A stretch of 64,000 nucleotides of DNA from Burkholderia cepacia GG4 (GTDB taxonomy: Bacteria > Pseudomonadota > Gammaproteobacteria > Burkholderiales > Burkholderiaceae). The translations under genes and the position numbers were made by a program. The stretch spans positions 3,224,001-3,288,000 of the forward strand of contig NC_018513.1 of NCBI RefSeq assembly GCF_000292915.1, read 5' to 3'. The notes beneath the pieces were generated by a model. That model saw nothing but the letters and a program-made list of their open reading frames with translations. It ran no database searches and was not told where the DNA came from. Shown here piece after piece: positions 49,956 through 59,664 of the stretch (the stretch's first letter is position 1; each line of letters starts with the position of its first letter).

Positions 49956-50861
49956 ATGGCAACCCGCAAGACTCTCCGCACGCCGCAGCAGGCGTCGCTG
50001 TTCGACGATCCCGTGCCGGAAACGGCGCTGGACGCTGTTCCCGCTCCGGCGCCCGTGCCGGCCGCATCCGGGCGCAAGCCCGCGAAGAAGGCCGCGGCAG
50101 CCGCCCCGGCTTCCGCCGCGCCGCAGCCCGTTGCCTCGGACGTCCCGCATCTGGCCGCACAATTCGACGCGCTGCCGGCCGTCTGGCGCGACGTGCTGAA
50201 GCCCTTCACCGACAGCGACGCCTACGCGCCGCTGTGCCGCTTCGTCGACGACGAACGCGCGGCCGGCAAGACGGTCTACCCGACCGACGTGTTCCGCGCG
50301 CTGCGCCTGACGAGCCCGGACGACGTGAAGATCGTGATCCTCGGCCAGGACCCGTACCACGGCGACGACCGCGGCACGCCGCAAGCGCACGGCCTGGCAT
50401 TCTCGGTGCCGCCGGCCGTCCGCACGCCGCCGTCGCTGCGCAACATCTTCAAGGAAATCGCCGCGAATTTCGGCCACGACACGCCGCGCCACGGCTGCCT
50501 CGACACCTGGGCACGCCAGGGCGTGCTGCTGCTCAACACCGTGCTGACGGTCGAGCGCGGCGCGGCCGCAAGCCACGCGAAGCGCGGCTGGGAACAATGC
50601 ACGGACACGCTGATCCGCGAACTGGCCAGCCGCCATCGCGGGCTCGTGTTCATGCTGTGGGGCGCGCATGCGCAGGCGAAGCGCACACTGTTCGATGCGA
50701 ACGCGCACTGCGTGCTCGAGGCACCGCATCCGTCGCCGCTGTCCGCTCACCGCGGCTTCCTCGGTTGCCGCCACTTCGCGCTCGCGAACGACTATCTGGT
50801 CGACGCGGGCCGCCAGCCGATCGACTGGCGCCTGCCGGAGGTGGCCGAGACGCTCGCGTAA
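49956..50861 (+). CDS. ung: uracil-DNA glycosylase
   Basis: Family 1 UNG, which excises uracil from DNA at the start of base-excision repair. The 301-residue protein has the catalytic motif VILGQDPYHGDDRG and the second motif APHPSPLSAHRGFLGC. About 70 N-terminal residues precede the core domain, rich in Ala and Pro, and they include QQASLFDD at residues 11-18. This resembles the QxxLF sliding-clamp-binding motif. E. coli Ung is only 229 residues, so the extension is extra. A bidirectional terminator follows. Confidence 0.95.
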   Translation: MATRKTLRTPQQASLFDDPVPETALDAVPAPAPVPAASGRKPAKKAAAAAPASAAPQPVASDVPHLAAQFDALPAVWRDVLKPFTDSDAYAPLCRFVDDERAAGKTVYPTDVFRALRLTSPDDVKIVILGQDPYHGDDRGTPQAHGLAFSVPPAVRTPPSLRNIFKEIAANFGHDTPRHGCLDTWARQGVLLLNTVLTVERGAAASHAKRGWEQCTDTLIRELASRHRGLVFMLWGAHAQAKRTLFDANAHCVLEAPHPSPLSAHRGFLGCRHFALANDYLVDAGRQPIDWRLPEVAETLA

Positions 50862-50895
50862 CCGCGTTCCGCTCCCCGCTTTCGCCCCCGCCATG

Positions 50896-50934
50896 CAAAA
50901 ACGCCGCGCCCCTTTCGGGACGCGGCGTTTTTTC
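50896..50934. terminator. bidirectional terminator of ung and azoR
   Basis: AACGCCGCG / CGCGGCGTT arms with a CCC...GGA inner part, flanked by A-rich sequence on one side and six T on the other. The two genes converge here. Confidence 0.85.
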
Positions 50935-50973
50935 ATCGGACCAGGCAGCGGGTGCGATGCACCCGCGCCGGCC

Positions 50974-51570
50974 TTATGCGGCAGCGATCGCTTCGCGTGC
51001 GCCGGCGAGCGCGGCGCTCTGTGCATCCGGCCCGAGGTTCAGGCCTTCAGCGTGGATGAAGTTCACGTCGGTCAGGCCGATGAAGCCGAGGAACGAGCGC
51101 AGGTACGGCGTCTGGCTGTCGTTCGGCGTACCCAGGTACTTGCCGCCGCGGGCCGTCACCACGTGAACCTTCTTGCCCTTGATCAGGCCTTCCGGACCGT
51201 TCTCGGTATAGCGGAACGTGACGCCGGCACGTGCGATCCAGTCGAAATACGACTTCAGTTGCGACGAGACGCCGAAGTTGTACATCGGCGCGCCGATCAC
51301 GATGATGTCGGCGGCTTGCAGTTCGGCGATCAGTGCATCGCTCTTGGCGACGATCGCATTCTGTTCCGCGGTACGCTGGTCGGCCGGCGTGAAGAATGCG
51401 CCGAGCACCGATTCATCGAGGTGCGGCAGTGCATCGGCCAGCAGGTCGCGAACCACAACCTTCGCGCCGGGGTTCGATTGTTGCAGCTTTGCCGTCAGTT
51501 CGTTGGCCAGCAGCGTGGATTGCGCACCTTGCGAACGCGCAGCGGAATTGATTTGCAGAATGGTCGTCAT
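50974..51570 (-). CDS. azoR: FMN-dependent NADH-azoreductase
   Basis: A flavodoxin-like quinone and azo reductase that protects against quinone stress. The 198-residue product begins [20 protein letters not shown], the phosphate-binding start for FMN. It has the family segments [20 protein letters not shown] and [10 protein letters not shown]. An in-frame opening continues upstream through the neighbouring gene, but GGAG six bases before 51570 and homologue length fix the start. An inverted repeat about 90 bases upstream may be its operator. Confidence 0.95.
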   Translation of the reverse strand: MTTILQINSAARSQGAQSTLLANELTAKLQQSNPGAKVVVRDLLADALPHLDESVLGAFFTPADQRTAEQNAIVAKSDALIAELQAADIIVIGAPMYNFGVSSQLKSYFDWIARAGVTFRYTENGPEGLIKGKKVHVVTARGGKYLGTPNDSQTPYLRSFLGFIGLTDVNFIHAEGLNLGPDAQSAALAGAREAIAAA

Positions 51571-51659
51571 GTCAGGCTCCAGTTTGGCTGCGCTTCGGTA
51601 GCGCGAGTGAAGCCATTGTGCGTGTCCGCAGCGCCGCGAAAAAGCGGGTTCACGGCGAC

Positions 51660-51685
51660 GGATTGTTGCAATAGCAGAACAATCC
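51660..51685. promoter_or_regulatory. inverted repeat upstream of azoR
   Basis: GGATTGTT and AACAATCC arms with a 10-base spacer, 90-115 bases upstream of the azoR start. The ATTGTT-N10-AACAAT layout is like a LysR-type or other dimeric regulator site. No regulator gene is adjacent. Confidence 0.5.
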
Positions 51686-51722
51686 TCGATCGCGCCCCGT
51701 AACCCGCTCCCCGCTCCCGCGC

Positions 51723-53522
51723 TCAGCCCTTCAGCCAGGCTTCCCGGGCCTTGTGCGCGGCGGCCGGCTTTGCGGCCGCCGTCAGCCGGTAGCGTGCGAC
51801 TTCCGGACCGTCCAGCTTCAACTTCGCGGTCCGCAGTTCGTCGCGGCGGAATGCGTGCACCTCGACCTTGTCGCCCGGCCGGTAGCGTGCGAGCAGAGAG
51901 TCCAGGTTCGAGCCGGTGACGCGCAGCCCGTCGAGCGCGATCAGCGTGTCGCCGGCCGACAGCCCCGCGCGATGCGCGCCGCCGCCTTCGTAGATCGCCG
52001 CCAGCGTGCAGTCCGCGCCGCCGCGCAGGCGCGCGCCGATGGTCGGCTTCGCGGCCGCGCCGGACGCGACTTCGGGCGCGAGTGTCACGCCGAACGGCGC
52101 AAGCAGCTCGGCGAGCGGCAGGTCGCGCGTGCCATGCACGGCGTCGGCGAACAGCCTGCCGAGCGCGACGCCCGTCGCTTCCTCGATCAGCGCCTCGACC
52201 TCGTCTTCCGCGACGCCCGCCTGCTTGCCGCGATAGAAATCGCGGCCGTAGCGTTGCCACAGCAGACGCATCACGTCGTCGAGCGACTTGCGGTTGCGCG
52301 TCTGCGCACGAATCGCGAGATCGAACGCGAGCGCGACGAGTGAACCCTTCGTGTAGTAGCTGACGATCGCGTTGGTCGCGTTCTCGTCCTGACGGTAATA
52401 CTTGATCCACGCGTCGAACGAGCTTTCTGCGACGCTCTGCTTCAGGCGCCCCGTGCCGCGCAGCACGCCGCCGACCGTGCGGCCGAGCGCCGCGAAATAT
52501 TCGTCCTGCGACATCAGCCCGCTGCGCACGAGCATCAGGTCGTCGTAATACGACGTGAAGCCCTCGAACAGCCACAGCAGTGACGTGTAGTTTTCCCGCG
52601 CAAGGTCGTACGGCACGAACGCGGCCGGCTTGATGCGCTTCACGTTCCACGTATGGAAGTATTCGTGGCTGCACAGGCCGAGATAGGTGCGATAGCCTTC
52701 CGTGGTTTCCGGCCGCCCCTTCACCGGCAGATCGGTGCGGTTGCAGATCAGCGCGGTCGACGCCCGATGCTCGAGGCCGCCGTAGCCGTCGCTGACCGCG
52801 AGCGTCATGAACACGTAGCGGTCCATCGGCGCCTTCTTCGATTTCGGCTCGAACAGCGCGATCTGCGCTTCGCACACGCGCTTCAGGTCGGTGCGCAGCC
52901 GCTCGAGGTCGAGCTGCGTCACGCGTCCGGCGATCACGATGTCGTGCGGCACGCCGTGCGCGTCGAACGTCGCCAGCGCGAATTCGCCGAGCGTCACCGG
53001 ATGGTCGGCGAGCTCGTCATAGTTCGATGCGCGATACGCGCCGAAGCCATAGCGCTTGGTACCGCGCGCCTCGGGCAGCGAGGTGCCGACGCGCCACGTG
53101 CGGAACGCCGGGCCTGCCGGTTTCGAAATGTCGACTTCGCACGGCGCATCCTCGCGGCCGGCGACGCTCAAGAATACGGCCGTGGCGTTGAAGAAGCCGC
53201 CCGAGTCGTCGAGATACGCGGAGCGGACCGACAGGTCCCATGCGTACACGTCGTAGCGCAGCGTCAACGCGCCGTTCACCGGCGCGGCCTGCCACGTGTT
53301 CTTGTCGGTTTTCGCGATCCGCACCTTGCGACCCGCGTCGTTGAACGCGGCGAGCGTCACGATGTTGCGCGCGAACTCGCGCACGAGATAGCTACCCGGA
53401 ATCCATACCGGCAGCGCGAAGCGCTGGCCTTCGGGATCGGGGTCGGCGACCGTCACCGACACTTCGAACAGGTGCGCGGCAAGATCTTTCGGGACAATCG
53501 AATAACGGATCGGCTGGGTCAT
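51723..53522 (-). CDS. M61-family glycyl aminopeptidase
   Basis: A 599-residue zinc metallopeptidase of family M61. The zinc motif [11 protein letters not shown] is near residue 280, with the downstream Glu in [14 protein letters not shown]. An N-terminal beta domain comes first and a C-terminal PDZ domain ([20 protein letters not shown]) follows the peptidase domain. No signal peptide is apparent, so it is probably cytoplasmic. M61 members prefer N-terminal glycine or alanine. It lies between azoR and dsbC on the minus strand; dsbC ends 116 bases upstream. Confidence 0.9.
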   Translation of the reverse strand: MTQPIRYSIVPKDLAAHLFEVSVTVADPDPEGQRFALPVWIPGSYLVREFARNIVTLAAFNDAGRKVRIAKTDKNTWQAAPVNGALTLRYDVYAWDLSVRSAYLDDSGGFFNATAVFLSVAGREDAPCEVDISKPAGPAFRTWRVGTSLPEARGTKRYGFGAYRASNYDELADHPVTLGEFALATFDAHGVPHDIVIAGRVTQLDLERLRTDLKRVCEAQIALFEPKSKKAPMDRYVFMTLAVSDGYGGLEHRASTALICNRTDLPVKGRPETTEGYRTYLGLCSHEYFHTWNVKRIKPAAFVPYDLARENYTSLLWLFEGFTSYYDDLMLVRSGLMSQDEYFAALGRTVGGVLRGTGRLKQSVAESSFDAWIKYYRQDENATNAIVSYYTKGSLVALAFDLAIRAQTRNRKSLDDVMRLLWQRYGRDFYRGKQAGVAEDEVEALIEEATGVALGRLFADAVHGTRDLPLAELLAPFGVTLAPEVASGAAAKPTIGARLRGGADCTLAAIYEGGGAHRAGLSAGDTLIALDGLRVTGSNLDSLLARYRPGDKVEVHAFRRDELRTAKLKLDGPEVARYRLTAAAKPAAAHKAREAWLKG

Positions 53523-53637
53523 CGTGGCAATCGGTCGAAAATCGGACGAAATACGGCGGCGGAAACGAAGAGAGGCGCCGGCAGATACCGCGGGCGCCCC
53601 TCGCTGGCCGGACCGTGCGGCCCGGCATGTCGGTCGG

Positions 53638-54366
53638 TTACTTGCTCGACGCGAGCGCCTGGTTCAGCTGGTCGGCCGACACCGCGCCCGGCAGGCGACG
53701 GCCGTCGGGCAGGAAGATCGTCGGCGTGCCCGTGACGTTCATCCCGCGGCCGAGCGCGAGGTTCTTGTCGAGTGCGGTCGTATCGCAATTGCCGGCGCCG
53801 GACGGTACGCGATGGTCGAGCATCCAGCCCTCCCAGGATTTCGCACGGTCGGTCGCGCACCAGATCACCTTCGACTTCGCGGTCGAATCGGGCGACAGCA
53901 CCGGGTACAGGAACGTGTAGACGGTCACGTTGTCGATCGACTGCAGCGTCGTCTCGAGTCGCTTGCAGTACGGGCAATTCGGATCGGAGAACACCGCGAT
54001 CTTGCGCGCGCCGTTGCCCTTGACGACCTTGATCGCGTTCGCGAGCGGCAGGCTCGCGAAGTCGATCTTGTTGAGGTCGGACAGGCGCGCGTCGGTCAGG
54101 TTCTTGTGCGTCTTGGTATCGACGAGATCGCCGAGCAGCACGTAGTCGCCGGCTGCATCGCTATAGATGATCTGCGAGCCGAGGTTCACTTCGTACAGGC
54201 CCTCGACCGGCGATTTCGATACGCTCTTGATCGGCGCGTCGCTGCCGAGACGCGTTTGCAGCGTGGCTTTCAGCTTGTCGGTGGTTTGGTCGGCCTGCGC
54301 GGTGCAGCCGAGCGTCGCCATCGTGACGGCCAGCGCCAGCGATGCGATGCGGATCGTTTTTTTCAT
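53638..54366 (-). CDS. dsbC: thiol:disulfide interchange protein DsbC
   Basis: A periplasmic disulfide isomerase that reshuffles wrong disulfides and is kept reduced by DsbD. The 242-residue precursor has a signal sequence (KKTIRIASLALAVTMATLG, cleavage near QADQ). A dimerisation domain follows, then a thioredoxin domain with the active site SDPNCPYCKRLE. The cis-proline segment is NVTGTPTIFLPDG, and a second Cys pair (IWCATDR, GNCDTT) corresponds to the structural disulfide of DsbC. A Cys at residue 21 is inside the signal region, so a lipoprotein form cannot be excluded. Confidence 0.93.
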   Translation of the reverse strand: MKKTIRIASLALAVTMATLGCTAQADQTTDKLKATLQTRLGSDAPIKSVSKSPVEGLYEVNLGSQIIYSDAAGDYVLLGDLVDTKTHKNLTDARLSDLNKIDFASLPLANAIKVVKGNGARKIAVFSDPNCPYCKRLETTLQSIDNVTVYTFLYPVLSPDSTAKSKVIWCATDRAKSWEGWMLDHRVPSGAGNCDTTALDKNLALGRGMNVTGTPTIFLPDGRRLPGAVSADQLNQALASSK

Positions 54367-54456
54367 CCTGTGGTTCCTTCAGCTCAATCGGAGTGCTCGG
54401 CACAGTGTACGCCGTAACGGAACGCTGTCCGACCCGCAACACGCGCGAAGGTTCGA

Positions 54457-55635
54457 TCAGCCGAGCGCGGCCGACACGAGCCAGCGCTTCACGAGCGGCT
54501 GCGCACCGACGAAGGCCATCCCCGCGTTGCGTACCGCCTTCGCAAACGAGCCGGGCACCGCGAACAGCCGCTGCAGCCCGTCGGTCGCGACCATCAGTGC
54601 GCGAATGTCCTCGCGGCGCGAACGCTCATAGCGGCGCAGCAGCACCGTATCGCCGAGGTTGCGGAAGCTTTCCTTGTTCGCGATCGCGTCGGCGAGCGCC
54701 GCGACGTCGCGCAACCCGAGATTCATCCCCTGCCCCGCGAGCGGGTGGATCAGGTGCGCGGCATCGCCGACGAGCGCGACGCGCGGGGCGATCAGCTTGT
54801 CGACAGTCTGCAGTGCTAGCGGGAAGCCGGCGGCCGGCGTCACGCATTCGAGCGCGCCGACCCGGCCGTGCGACACGCGCTCGACCTCGGCCGCGAGTTG
54901 CGCGGGATCGAGCGCGAGCAATTCGTCCGCGTGTGCGGTGTGCGCGGACCACACGAGCGATACGTGGCCGTCCGGCAGCGGCAGCAGCGCGACGATCTCG
55001 CCGTCGCAGAACCATTGGCTCGCGGTCTCGCGATGCGGAAGCGACGCCTTGAAGTTCGCGACGACGCCCGTCTGCCGGTAATCGCGTCGTTCGACCTTGG
55101 CCCCCATTTGGGAGCGCACCCACGAATGCGCGCCGTCCGCACCGACCACGAGGTCCGCTTCGAGCACCTGCCCGGACGACAGCGTCAGCACGGCCGCGTC
55201 GTCGTGCACGTCGAAACCCTGCGCGCGCGCATCGAACCACGTGAGGTTCGGCTGGAATCGCAGCGCGGCATCGAGCGACGTCTCGATCAGCGACGATTCG
55301 GCGATCCACGCCAGCTGCGGCACGGAAGCCTGGTATGCGGAGAAATGCAGTTCCGCCTGCGCATCACCGTACACGCGCATGTCGTAGACCGGTGCGAGCC
55401 GGCCATGGTCGAGCGCCTGCCAGACCCGCAGTCGCTCCAGCAACGCCTGCGAACTGGACGACAGCGCGTAGATGCGCGTGTCGAACGCGAGATCGGCGGG
55501 GCGCGGTGTCGCCGGCTGGGCGAGCAAGGCGGTCTTGTAGCCGGACTGGGTCAGCGCGAGCGCGGCCGTCTTGCCGACGAGCCCGCCGCCGACCACGGCG
55601 ACATCGAAGGTGTGGTGGGCAGTCATGGCGGGCAT
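54457..55635 (-). CDS. UbiH/UbiF/VisC-family FAD-dependent hydroxylase
   Basis: A 392-residue flavoprotein monooxygenase of the ubiquinone hydroxylase family. The FAD dinucleotide motif is at the N-terminus (VAVVGGGLVGKTAALAL), with the DG motif in LVVGADGAHSWVR and the GD motif in RVALVGDAAHLIHPLAGQGM. It probably hydroxylates the ring at C5 or C1 in ubiquinone synthesis, while Coq7 handles C6. Family members are hard to tell apart by eye, so no gene symbol is given. A second ATG, at 55626, is equally likely as start. It diverges from ychF. Confidence 0.88.
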   Translation of the reverse strand: MPAMTAHHTFDVAVVGGGLVGKTAALALTQSGYKTALLAQPATPRPADLAFDTRIYALSSSSQALLERLRVWQALDHGRLAPVYDMRVYGDAQAELHFSAYQASVPQLAWIAESSLIETSLDAALRFQPNLTWFDARAQGFDVHDDAAVLTLSSGQVLEADLVVGADGAHSWVRSQMGAKVERRDYRQTGVVANFKASLPHRETASQWFCDGEIVALLPLPDGHVSLVWSAHTAHADELLALDPAQLAAEVERVSHGRVGALECVTPAAGFPLALQTVDKLIAPRVALVGDAAHLIHPLAGQGMNLGLRDVAALADAIANKESFRNLGDTVLLRRYERSRREDIRALMVATDGLQRLFAVPGSFAKAVRNAGMAFVGAQPLVKRWLVSAALG

Positions 55636-55769
55636 TATAGCCGCGGGGCCAATCCCTTACGCGGCCGGACTTTGCGGGAAATCAGCAGAATCGCGGGCGA
55701 CGCCGGCAACGCGGCGGCCCGTCGCATCGGCCGTTCGGGCCGAGCCCGGAAACCGGGGCGTCGGCACGG

Positions 55770-55775
55770 TACAAT
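55770..55775 (+). promoter_or_regulatory. candidate -10 of ychF
   Basis: TACAAT in GGTACAATAGCGCC, 108 bases before ychF. The downstream GCGCC is GC-rich like a stringent discriminator. No clear -35. Confidence 0.4.
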
Positions 55776-55882
55776 AGCGCCTTTGAACGTCGGCCCGCCG
55801 CGTCCCACGCGCCGGCCGTCCCTATTTTCCCGCGCCGCCGTGCCTTGTCCGGCCGCGCCGCTCCACCCGTCCGAAGGATTCC

Positions 55883-56977
55883 ATGAGTCTCAAATGCGGC
55901 ATCGTCGGCTTGCCCAACGTCGGCAAGTCCACCCTGTTCAATGCGCTGACCAAGGCCGGCATCGCCGCCGAGAACTACCCGTTCTGCACGATCGAGCCGA
56001 ACGTCGGCATCGTCGAAGTGCCTGACACGCGTCTGAAGGCGCTCGCCGAAATCATCAGTCCCGAGCGCGTCGTGCCGGCCGTCGTCGAATTCGTCGACAT
56101 CGCGGGCCTCGTCGCAGGCGCGAGCAAGGGCGAAGGCCTCGGCAACCAGTTCCTCGCGAACATCCGCGAAACCGATGCGATCACGCACGTCGTGCGCTGC
56201 TTCGAGGATGACAACGTCATCCACGTCGCCGGCAAGGTCAGCCCGATCGACGACATCGAAGTGATCAACACTGAACTCGCACTCGCCGACCTCGGCACCG
56301 TCGAGAAGGCGCTCACGCGCTATTCGAAGGCCGCGAAGTCGGGCAACGACAAGGAAGCGGCGAAGCTCGTCGCGGTGCTCGAGAAGGTGCGCGCACAGCT
56401 CGACCAGGGCAAGGCCGTGCGCAGCCTGTCGCTGTCGGACGACGAACAGGCGGTGATCAAGCCGTTCTGCCTGATCACCGCGAAGCCGGCGATGTACGTC
56501 GCGAACGTGAAGGACGACGGCTTCGAGAACAACCCGCACCTCGAAGCGGTGCGCAAGTACGCTGAAGCCGAGAACTCGCCGGTGGTCGCGGTGTGCGCGG
56601 CAATCGAGGCGGAAATCGCCGATCTCGACGATGCGGACAAGGAAGCGTTCCTCGCCGACATGGGCATGGAAGAGCCGGGCCTCGACCGCGTGATCCGCGC
56701 GGGCTTCAAGCTGCTCGGCCTGCAGACCTACTTCACCGCTGGCGTGAAGGAAGTGCGCGCGTGGACGATCCACATCGGCGACACGGCGCCGCAAGCAGCC
56801 GGCGTGATCCACACCGACTTCGAGCGCGGCTTCATTCGCGCGCAGACGATCGCGTTCGACGACTTCGTCACGTACAAGGGCGAACAGGGTGCGAAGGAAG
56901 CCGGCAAGATGCGTGCGGAAGGGAAGGAATACGTCGTGCACGACGGGGATGTGATGAACTTCCTGTTCAACGTCTGA
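55883..56977 (+). CDS. ychF: redox-regulated ATPase YchF
   Basis: A universally conserved Obg-related P-loop protein that prefers ATP to GTP and affects translation and oxidative stress responses. The 364-residue product has G1 [15 protein letters not shown]3 [17 protein letters not shown], and a C-terminal TGS domain ([20 protein letters not shown]). The G4 position reads N(V)KDD in place of the canonical NKxD, as expected for the ATP-preferring YchF/OLA1 group. Clear terminator downstream. Confidence 0.97.
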   Translation: MSLKCGIVGLPNVGKSTLFNALTKAGIAAENYPFCTIEPNVGIVEVPDTRLKALAEIISPERVVPAVVEFVDIAGLVAGASKGEGLGNQFLANIRETDAITHVVRCFEDDNVIHVAGKVSPIDDIEVINTELALADLGTVEKALTRYSKAAKSGNDKEAAKLVAVLEKVRAQLDQGKAVRSLSLSDDEQAVIKPFCLITAKPAMYVANVKDDGFENNPHLEAVRKYAEAENSPVVAVCAAIEAEIADLDDADKEAFLADMGMEEPGLDRVIRAGFKLLGLQTYFTAGVKEVRAWTIHIGDTAPQAAGVIHTDFERGFIRAQTIAFDDFVTYKGEQGAKEAGKMRAEGKEYVVHDGDVMNFLFNV

Positions 56978-57019
56978 CGCATCGACCGACGCTGTTTCGT
57001 GCAGTGTCACGGTAACCAG

Positions 57020-57051
57020 GGAAAGCCCGCGGAAGTCGCGGGCTTTTTTTC
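57020..57051 (+). terminator. ychF terminator
   Basis: AAGCCCGCG / CGCGGGCTT arms, followed by a run of seven T, 46 bases after the stop. Its 3' side lies just before the convergent LprI-like gene. Confidence 0.9.
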
Positions 57052-57064
57052 ATTTCGAACTGAT

Positions 57065-57490
57065 TCATGAAGGTTTGCGGGAAGCGCTCGCGGATAACCT
57101 TTTCGTCATTTCCTTCGTCGCCGCCGTTGCACAGATCGCCTGTGCCGCAGGTCGCATCGAGCCATTGCTCCACGCGTTACGCGTCGATTTTTCGCATGAT
57201 GCGTCGCGCGCCCTCTTCCACTGTGCGATCTGCGCGTCGAGCGCCTTCTTGCGCCCCGGTCGCTCGCTCACCTGTTTGTCGACGACCCGCTGCAAATCCC
57301 GCTCGGCGACGATCTGATCGCGCCACGCGCAAAAATTCATGCTCGCCTGGTTCGAGTTACAGTCCCTGAGCAGCGCGTTGACCTCGCTGGCCGGCAAACC
57401 GCTGTGCACCGCTATCTCGTCCGCTGGCGTCGGGTCGGCAAATGCATTCGTCGACACCAACACGAGCAAACCGGTCATGACCGTTCTCAC
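57065..57490 (-). CDS. secreted DUF1311/LprI-like protein
   Basis: A 141-residue protein with a signal peptide (MRTVMTGLLVLVSTNAFADP, cleavage near residue 18). Four cysteines (RDCNS, NFCAWRD, ASCEKS, AICATA) occur in a helical, charged mature domain. The pattern resembles LprI/DUF1311 domains, some of which inhibit lysozyme. Part of the C-terminal tail is rich in Ser, Lys and Arg. It is probably periplasmic. The family call is moderate; the secretion signal and cysteine spacing are seen directly. Confidence 0.6.
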   Translation of the reverse strand: MRTVMTGLLVLVSTNAFADPTPADEIAVHSGLPASEVNALLRDCNSNQASMNFCAWRDQIVAERDLQRVVDKQVSERPGRKKALDAQIAQWKRARDASCEKSTRNAWSNGSMRPAAQAICATAATKEMTKRLSASASRKPS

Positions 57491-57929
57491 TGGGCCCTCA
57501 GTTGTGACCGAAACGGCGCCGATTCGAGCCGACGCTGGTTAACAAGCCCATTCGAACGAACGGGCGGCAGGCGACGCCCGTTCTCGTCTCGCGGATGAAT
57601 CCAAATCAAGCTCTCATTCGCCATCTACCGCCCTCCCGGCGCGACCGCTGACGCGAGTCGACTTCATCATTTACTTCGGTTGTCGATGCGCTCAATGTAT
57701 GAAGTTGCCGTGGGCGATGAAATCAGACGAGTTAGATTTTGCGAGTCCTGATGTCAATGATTGCGCCGTGGTGCTGAACGCCCTACGGTGCCACGTTAAG
57801 TGCCTCCGTTTGCTGGTGCAAAACAAATGGCCCGATCGGCAAATGCCGATCGGGCCATTTTCACGACGGGAATCCCCGTGCCTACCGACAGCGAACGCTC
57901 AGGCCGGCAGCCACGTCGTCAATTCGTCA
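57491..57929. other. intergenic region with permease terminator
   Basis: A 439-base stretch between two minus-strand genes. The left part should hold the promoter of the LprI-like gene. Plus-strand ORFs crossing it are antisense shadows of the permease gene. The only clear feature is the hairpin at 57825-57860. Confidence 0.5.
57825..57860 (-). terminator. amino-acid permease terminator
   Basis: A perfect 16-base stem (AAATGGCCCGATCGGC and its complement) with a four-base loop. On the minus strand TTTGTTTTG follows. It lies 70 bases past the permease stop. Confidence 0.85.
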
Positions 57930-59321
57930 TCACATCGCCGACACGCGCCGCCCCGCCCCCGCCCGCGCATCGCGACCGCGCTTGTTCAGCCACGAAGCAA
58001 ACAGCACGATCAACGCAAGCACGGCCGTCGCGCCCACTTCCATCCGGTGCTCCTCGCTGACGAACATCACGGTCAGCGTGCCGCAGATGAACAGGATCAC
58101 CGCCCATGTGAGCCACGGGAACAGCCACATCCGCAGTGTCAGGTCGGCGCCGCTCGATTCGAGCGTCTTGCGCATCCGCAGTTGCGAGATCGCGATCACC
58201 AGATACACGAGCAGCGCGATCGCACCCGACGTCGCGAGCAGGAAGCCGAACACCTGCTCCGGCATCAGGTAGTTCGCGATCACGGTCAGGAAGCCGAATG
58301 CGGTCGAGGCGAGCACGGCCGCGCGCGGCGTGCCAGTCGAATCGGTGCTGTGCAGGAACGCGGGCGCGTCCTTGCGCTTGGACAGCGAGAACAGCATCCG
58401 CGATGCGGTGTACAGCGCGGAATTCAGGCAGCTCGCGACCGACACGAGCACGATCACGTCGATGATCGCCTTCGCGTTCGGAATCCCGATCAGCTCCATC
58501 GCGCGCTGATACGAGCCATGCTTCGGCAGCAGCGGATCGTTCCACGGCACGATGGCCGCGACGACGAGGATCGAGCCGAGATAGAACAGCGTGATACGCC
58601 AGATGACGGAATTCGTCGCGCGCACGATCTGGCGTTGCGGGTTGTCCGACTCGGCGGCTGCGATCGTCACGATCTCGGTGCCGAGGAACGAGAACATCGT
58701 CGTCAGCATCGCCGCAAGCACCGCACCGGCGCCGTTCGGCATGAAGCCCTGGTGCGCAAACAGGTTCGACACGCCCGACACGGCCGGCGCGGGCACGATG
58801 CCGACGATCGCCGCGCCGCCGATGCACAGGAACACGACGATCGCGACCACCTTGATCAGCGCGAACCAGAATTCGAATTCGCCGTAGTTCTTGACCGAGA
58901 AGAGGTTGGTGATCGTCAGCAGCAGCGTGATGCCGAGCGCGAAGATCCAGGTCGCGACGCCCGGGAACCACGCATTGAGAATGGTCGCGGCGGCCGTCGC
59001 CTCGATCGGGATCACGAGCACCCAGAACCACCAGTACAGCCAGCCGATGGAGAAGCCGGCCCAGTGGCCGATCGCACGATCGGCATAGGTCGAGAACGAG
59101 CCGCTGTCGGGATGCGCGACGGCCATCTCGCCGAGCATGCGCATCACCAGTACGACCAGGGCGCCCGCGATCGCATACGCGAGAATCGAAGCCGGGCCGG
59201 CTTCCGCGATCGCGTGGCCGGAGCCGACGAACAAGCCCGCGCCGATGACGCCGGCAATCGACATCATCGTCACGTGACGCTGCTTCAGACCCGTGCCGAG
59301 GCCTGTCTTGCTTCCACTCAT
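57930..59321 (-). CDS. APC-family amino-acid permease (GabP-like)
   Basis: A 463-residue secondary transporter of the amino acid-polyamine-organocation superfamily, AAT group, with about 12 membrane helices. It starts MSGSKTGLGTGLKQRHVTMM, followed by the family motif SIAGVIGAGLFVGSG in helix 1. The conserved AESDNPQRQIVRATNSVIWR loop is typical of GabP, CycA and related permeases. It most resembles GABA permeases by eye; the substrate is not proven. GGAG precedes 59321 by eight bases; the longer open frame upstream is not family-like. Two large palindromes are in its upstream region. Confidence 0.88.
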   Translation of the reverse strand: MSGSKTGLGTGLKQRHVTMMSIAGVIGAGLFVGSGHAIAEAGPASILAYAIAGALVVLVMRMLGEMAVAHPDSGSFSTYADRAIGHWAGFSIGWLYWWFWVLVIPIEATAAATILNAWFPGVATWIFALGITLLLTITNLFSVKNYGEFEFWFALIKVVAIVVFLCIGGAAIVGIVPAPAVSGVSNLFAHQGFMPNGAGAVLAAMLTTMFSFLGTEIVTIAAAESDNPQRQIVRATNSVIWRITLFYLGSILVVAAIVPWNDPLLPKHGSYQRAMELIGIPNAKAIIDVIVLVSVASCLNSALYTASRMLFSLSKRKDAPAFLHSTDSTGTPRAAVLASTAFGFLTVIANYLMPEQVFGFLLATSGAIALLVYLVIAISQLRMRKTLESSGADLTLRMWLFPWLTWAVILFICGTLTVMFVSEEHRMEVGATAVLALIVLFASWLNKRGRDARAGAGRRVSAM

Positions 59322-59586
59322 GTGTCTCTCTCCAAAAAACGGTTCCGGTATGACCGGGTGTCGCGTGAAGGCGGCGCGGGGAATTGTCGTTGTTGAATCC
59401 GGCGGCCCGCCGCGCGTGCGCGGCATGCAGGCAGGGAGCCGGATCGAGCCTGTTCCGGTCGGGGCGCGACGCACTCTGCGAAGCTGCGGGTGCGATGCGG
59501 CGCACGAAGCGCCGGCGCATCGCGTGCGCCCTTTCCGTCGGCTGTCGGTCAGCCGCCTTCGAAGCGAAGGAGTGTAAGCATCAAAC

Positions 59587-59604
59587 GGTTCTTCACTAAG
59601 AACC
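59587..59604. promoter_or_regulatory. palindrome GGTTCTT-N4-AAGAACC
   Basis: Seven-base perfect arms around CACT, about 265 bases upstream of the permease start, next to a larger palindrome. Possible operator or short hairpin. Confidence 0.45.
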
Positions 59605-59624
59605 AATTGAAGAATTTCGATGGA

Positions 59625-59664
59625 ACCACTTGTTGCATCGATGCGAACCGATGCAACAAGTGGT
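59625..59664. promoter_or_regulatory. 40-base palindrome with 16-base arms
   Basis: Arms ACCACTTGTTGCATCG and CGATGCAACAAGTGGT around an eight-base spacer. Perfect arms of this length are unusual. It could be an operator for a dimeric or tetrameric regulator, or a transcript hairpin. No T-run follows on either strand. Confidence 0.6.

Noticed and set aside
51571..52875. Upstream extension of the azoR frame making a 633-residue protein
   Set aside because: The extra part is an out-of-frame reading of the M61 peptidase gene; AzoR has a proper start with a ribosome site at 51570.
57699..59396. 565-codon plus-strand frame
   Set aside because: Antisense of the permease gene with Arg/His/Glu-rich composition, and its start region crosses a terminator hairpin.
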